Shown here: piece after piece, positions 60,787-64,000 of the stretch
Position numbering within the stretch: position 1 is the first letter of the stretch
Layout: every line of letters begins with the position of its first letter
Assembly (NCBI RefSeq): GCF_002105465.1
Contig: NZ_NCSQ01000069.1
Coordinates: forward strand, 1 to 64,000
Direction: 5' to 3'
DNA length: 64,000 bases
Source: Aquidulcibacter paucihalophilus
GTDB lineage: Bacteria; Pseudomonadota; Alphaproteobacteria; Caulobacterales; Aquidulcibacteraceae
The notes under the pieces: generated by a model
The model's database searches: none
The model's input: the letters and a program-made list of their open reading frames with translations, nothing else
Told to the model about the DNA's origin: nothing
Made by a program: the position numbers and the translations under genes

Positions 60787-62448
60787 ATGGCTTTTGACGC
60801 GATTGAGCGTGAATCGATGGAATATGACGTCCTGATTATCGGGGCTGGACCAGCGGGTTTGGCAGCTGCGATCCGTTTGAAACAGCTCAATGAAGACTTG
60901 GCTGTCGCGGTGCTAGAAAAAGGCGGCGAAGTTGGGGCGCATATTCTCTCGGGCGTTGTTGTCGACCCAAAGGCTTTGGACGAGCTTTTGCCAGAATGGC
61001 GCGATGCGCCAGATCGGCCTTTGACCACACAAGTCGAAAAAGACGAGCTGAAGCTATTGGGGCAAGCGGGTGGTTTGCCTCTGCCCAATTTCATTATGCC
61101 ACCCCTCATGAATAATCATGGCAATTTCATTGGCTCTTTGGGCCATGTTTGCCGTTGGCTGGGCACCAAGGCCGAGGAATTGGGCGTGGAAATCTACCCA
61201 GGCTTTGCAGCTGCCGAAGTTGTCTATGATGAGGCGGGTGCGGTCAAAGGCGTGCAAGTGGGCGATATGGGCATCACGCGCGAAGGCGAAATGGGGCCGG
61301 ACTTTACCCCCGGCATCAATATTTTCGCCAAATATACCCTGATCGGGGAAGGTGTCCGTGGTTCATTGGCCAAGAAAATCATCGCCAAATATGGTCTTGA
61401 TGACGGCAAAGAGCCGCAAAAATATGGCATTGGCTTAAAGGAAGTTTGGCAAGTCGCGCCCGAGAAGCATAAGCCCGGTCTTGTGCAACATGCCTTTGGC
61501 TGGCCTTTGGATTGGAACACCGGCGGGGGCTCATTCCTCTATCACTGGGGCGATAATCTGGTTTCAGTCGGCTATGTGGTGCACCTAAACTATAAGAACC
61601 CATGGCTCAGCCCATTTGATGAGTTCCAGCGCTTCAAGCAGCATCCAGATGTCCGCCCAACCTTTGAGGGCGGCAAGCGCTTGTCCTATGGCGCGCGCGC
61701 CATCACCGAAGGCGGCTTGCAATCTGTGCCTAAACTGCCATTCCCGGGCGGGGCGCTCATTGGCTGCTCAGCGGGCTTTGTGAACGTGCCGCGCATCAAA
61801 GGCAGTCATAATGCGATGAAGACCGGCATGCTGGCCGCCGAAACCGTTGCAGCAGCCATTGCTGCCGGTCGATCTGGCGATGTGTTGGAAGAGTATCAAG
61901 CAGCTTACGAGGCTAGCTGGGTCCATAAGGACCTTCAGCTCGTGCGCAATGTGAAGCCACTTCTCTCAAAGTTTGGTACGATCGTCGGCCTTGGCCTCGG
62001 CGGTATTGATATGTGGTGCACCACATTGTTTGGCGGTTGGTCGCCCTTTGGCACACAAAAACATGGCAAAACCGACGCCGCCAGCCTGTTGCCTGCTGAT
62101 CAATGCCCGAAGATTGAGTATCCAAAACCGGATGGTGTTGTGAGTTTCGATAAGTTATCGTCCGTCTTTTTGTCCAACACCAATCATGAGGAAAACCAGC
62201 CAATTCATTTGAAAGTGGCAGACGTGGCGCTGCAAAAGTCGAGTGAATTGGATGTCTTCGCGGGGCCCTCCAACCGCTACTGCCCGGCAGGCGTTTATGA
62301 GTGGGTTGAAGATGGGGCTGGAAAGCGCTTCCAAATCAATGCGCAGAACTGCGTCCATTGCAAAACCTGCGATATTAAAGACCCCAATCAGAACATCACA
62401 TGGACCACGCCTCAAGGCGGGGAGGGGCCGATTTATCAAAACATGTAG
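60787..62448 (+). CDS. Electron transfer flavoprotein-ubiquinone oxidoreductase
   Basis: Passes electrons from ETF, and so from acyl-CoA dehydrogenases, to ubiquinone at the inner membrane. The 553-residue protein has the FAD motif IIGAGPAGLAAAIRL near residue 16, a ubiquinone/membrane segment in the middle, and a C-terminal [4Fe-4S] cluster (RYCPAGVYEW and CVHCKTCDIKDP). The start MAFDAIERES (60787) has AAGGGGA 7 bases upstream. It serves the two dehydrogenases of the 18.9-27.3 kb operon. The ETF alpha and beta genes are not in the window. Confidence 0.95.
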   Translation: MAFDAIERESMEYDVLIIGAGPAGLAAAIRLKQLNEDLAVAVLEKGGEVGAHILSGVVVDPKALDELLPEWRDAPDRPLTTQVEKDELKLLGQAGGLPLPNFIMPPLMNNHGNFIGSLGHVCRWLGTKAEELGVEIYPGFAAAEVVYDEAGAVKGVQVGDMGITREGEMGPDFTPGINIFAKYTLIGEGVRGSLAKKIIAKYGLDDGKEPQKYGIGLKEVWQVAPEKHKPGLVQHAFGWPLDWNTGGGSFLYHWGDNLVSVGYVVHLNYKNPWLSPFDEFQRFKQHPDVRPTFEGGKRLSYGARAITEGGLQSVPKLPFPGGALIGCSAGFVNVPRIKGSHNAMKTGMLAAETVAAAIAAGRSGDVLEEYQAAYEASWVHKDLQLVRNVKPLLSKFGTIVGLGLGGIDMWCTTLFGGWSPFGTQKHGKTDAASLLPADQCPKIEYPKPDGVVSFDKLSSVFLSNTNHEENQPIHLKVADVALQKSSELDVFAGPSNRYCPAGVYEWVEDGAGKRFQINAQNCVHCKTCDIKDPNQNITWTTPQGGEGPIYQNM

Positions 62449-62596
62449 GATGGGGCTGAACACAGGCGCGGATTGCGATCACATTTCACAGGCTGGCCTA
62501 AGTCTAGCCCTTGTTTGGTCACGCAATCAGCGCCAGTTTAGTCAGTGACCTATCCACGGTCATTCCATCTATCCACGCTACCAGCAGGATATTGCC

Positions 62597-64000
62597 ATGC
62601 GCCTTAAAGCTGTCCTTTTTGCGACCACCACCATCCTCATGGGCTCCATGCTTACGGTGCCGATGGCTTGGGCTGCAGCGCCGCCCACCATGGAGCGTAC
62701 CCCCGATGCGGATAGAGCCAGCGCGATTGCGCGCGAGCGCGCTTATGCGGGCCTCAGCCTTGGCGATGCGATCCGGCAGGCCTTAATTGACGATGATTTG
62801 GAGTTTGCCTTCAAGTCGCTTGCCGCTTTAGGACGGGCCTCTGGGGACAATAGCACCGGCCTTTATTACAGCGCGATCAGAGCTTTCAGCCAACAAAACT
62901 ATCAAGACGTCACTGAAACATTACGCGACAGCGATCCCAGCGACATGTTGACAGCAACCCTGGTAGCCTGGGCTCATGTTGGCCAAGGCCAATGGAACCA
63001 AGCGATCAATGCTTGGGAGACCTATGGGGGTGATGGCGAGCGACCGTTCTTCAACGCTTACCGTGCGCTCTTGGCTGAGCAAAATGGGGATACCAAGGCG
63101 GCTTTGGGCTTTTATGCGCAAGCTCAAAAAGTCGGTGAACTCCACTTTGTTCGCGATCTAAGCAAGCGCTATGTCACTTTGCTGGTCCAGGCTGGTCAAA
63201 ACGAAAATGCGGTCAAGGTTTTTGACGAGGTCTTCGGTGATCCCAAAGGACTTGACCTGAATGATACCCAATTTCGCGATACACTAATTGCAGGCAAGCC
63301 TGCCGCGCTTTCCAAGCTGTCGCCAGACGCGACCGTTAGCTCTCTCATGAGTAATTATGCCTCGGCCATGATGGTTGCACGTATGTTGCAGGCCGGCGAC
63401 GAAAAAGAGGAGTCAGACAAGCCAAATGCGGATGAGTCCGCCGACACCTTAGATGCAGATGCCCTATTTGTGGGTGACGCTCTTTTGTTACGCACCGCTC
63501 TCAAAATTGACGCCACAAACCACAGCGCGCGCTTCATTCTGTCTGAGGTTTTGGGCAATATTGATGAAGACAAGGCTGCTCTCGCTACCCTCATGCCCAT
63601 TACATCGGGTGAACGACTGGACGAGGCGCGGCATGCCAAAGCGGCACTGCATTTAAGTCTTGAAGATGCTTCCAGCGCGAAAGCTTTGCTTGATCAAATT
63701 CCAGAACGGCTTCGGGATCGGCGCTGGTGGGATTTGCATGCCACTGCCTTAAGCGCTCGCGGTGATTTCAAAGGGGCGTTTGAGAGCGCCAGCAAAAGTG
63801 TCGCCGTCGCCAACGGCACGGGCGAGTGGGACGAGGACTTAGCACAATTGAGCTTGATGCGCGCCCATTATGATCTTGGCCGAACCGCAGAAGCTGTTGA
63901 AATCGCTCGTAACTTAGTAAAAAAGTTGAAGCCTGAAAACCCCATTCGGGGCTACGCTGGCCTCTTTCTAACTGGGGAACCCACAACCCACCGTGAGGGC
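62597..64000 (+). CDS. TPR-repeat exported protein, cut by window end
   Basis: An open frame from ATG 62597 to the last base (468 codons, no stop). A signal peptide is visible (MRLKAVLFATTTILMGS..., likely ending WAA). The rest is helical with TPR-like pairs (LYYSAIRAFSQQNY, FFNAYRALLAEQNGDTKAALGFYAQAQ, WWDLHATALSARGDFKGAFESA, RAHYDLGRTAEAVEIARNL). TPR proteins act as scaffolds for protein assembly; no enzymatic motif is seen. The function is unknown, and the end lies beyond this window. Confidence 0.75.
   Translation, partial: MRLKAVLFATTTILMGSMLTVPMAWAAAPPTMERTPDADRASAIARERAYAGLSLGDAIRQALIDDDLEFAFKSLAALGRASGDNSTGLYYSAIRAFSQQNYQDVTETLRDSDPSDMLTATLVAWAHVGQGQWNQAINAWETYGGDGERPFFNAYRALLAEQNGDTKAALGFYAQAQKVGELHFVRDLSKRYVTLLVQAGQNENAVKVFDEVFGDPKGLDLNDTQFRDTLIAGKPAALSKLSPDATVSSLMSNYASAMMVARMLQAGDEKEESDKPNADESADTLDADALFVGDALLLRTALKIDATNHSARFILSEVLGNIDEDKAALATLMPITSGERLDEARHAKAALHLSLEDASSAKALLDQIPERLRDRRWWDLHATALSARGDFKGAFESASKSVAVANGTGEWDEDLAQLSLMRAHYDLGRTAEAVEIARNLVKKLKPENPIRGYAGLFLTGEPTTHREG

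Noticed and set aside
60606..61109. N-terminal extension of the uracil-DNA glycosylase
   Set aside because: The frame is open but overlaps the divergent ETF-QO gene, has no family similarity, and MHVRPSL is a good start.

Overview
This window looks like chromosomal DNA of an alphaproteobacterium from the Caulobacterales / Maricaulales / Hyphomonadaceae side of the class. Four things point there. The gene order fliQ-fliR-flhB-cckA is the one known from Caulobacter. There is a perfect CtrA-type box (TTAA-N7-TTAA) and a near-perfect one. A recA gene carries a GTTC-N7-GTTC SOS box, the alphaproteobacterial form. A membrane histidine kinase has the DivJ/PleC type of H-box. Genes are tightly packed on both strands, and many neighbours overlap by 1-4 bases. 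I saw no rRNA, tRNA, CRISPR array, insertion sequence or prophage. Species-level identity cannot be given from sequence reading alone.

Layout. 1-914 has no convincing gene and is built of repeats: a pair of REP-like hairpins and a MITE-like element with about 25-base terminal inverted repeats, plus a decayed second copy. 0.9-16 kb is housekeeping and envelope: a DUF4345 membrane protein, an orphan DnaA domain IV protein, SufE, a DivJ/PleC-like kinase, DUF1491, release factor 3, a DUF2336 protein, a PAN-domain secreted protein behind a perfect CtrA box, the ABC-F protein Uup, and two overlapping amidohydrolase genes, the second lacking the metal-binding histidines. 16-18.8 kb holds a CobT-like subunit without CobS and a VapBC-type toxin-antitoxin pair.

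18.9-27.3 kb is one long minus-strand fatty acid / acyl-CoA oxidation operon. It reads from a MerR-family regulator with a LiuR-like palindrome in its promoter, through two acyl-CoA dehydrogenases, a small unknown protein, an OsmC protein, a PaaI-type thioesterase and a thiolase, to the FadB/FadJ fusion enzyme. The ETF-ubiquinone oxidoreductase at 60.8 kb would pass electrons from the two dehydrogenases into the quinone pool.

27.5-42.7 kb holds tadA, trxB, terC, a polyprenyl diphosphate synthase, trmN6, an old-yellow-enzyme homologue, ispG with rodZ, the pair lysC-ptsP, ubiG and recA. Three of these (polyprenyl synthase, ispG, ubiG) serve isoprenoid/ubiquinone synthesis. 42.8-47 kb is the cell-cycle and flagellar block cckA-flhB-fliR-fliQ.

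47-64 kb holds a YdeI-like protein, an M24 peptidase, queF, an amino acid permease, tlyA, and a cluster of three secreted proteins. Two of those are glycine-zipper proteins, and two share a C-terminal Cys/Trp module. Then come an RlmD-like RNA methyltransferase, a YcgN protein, a YpfJ-type metalloprotease, a glycosyltransferase/nucleotidyltransferase-like pair of the TIGR04283/TIGR04282 type, a soluble lytic transglycosylase, a family 4-like uracil-DNA glycosylase, ETF-QO, and a TPR protein cut by the window end.

Nothing here is a plainly new multi-gene system. The best leads are the degenerate amidohydrolase partner, the shared CGW-PDG-QQxWxC secreted module, the MITE-like element, the two CtrA sites, and the membrane-anchor-free CckA.
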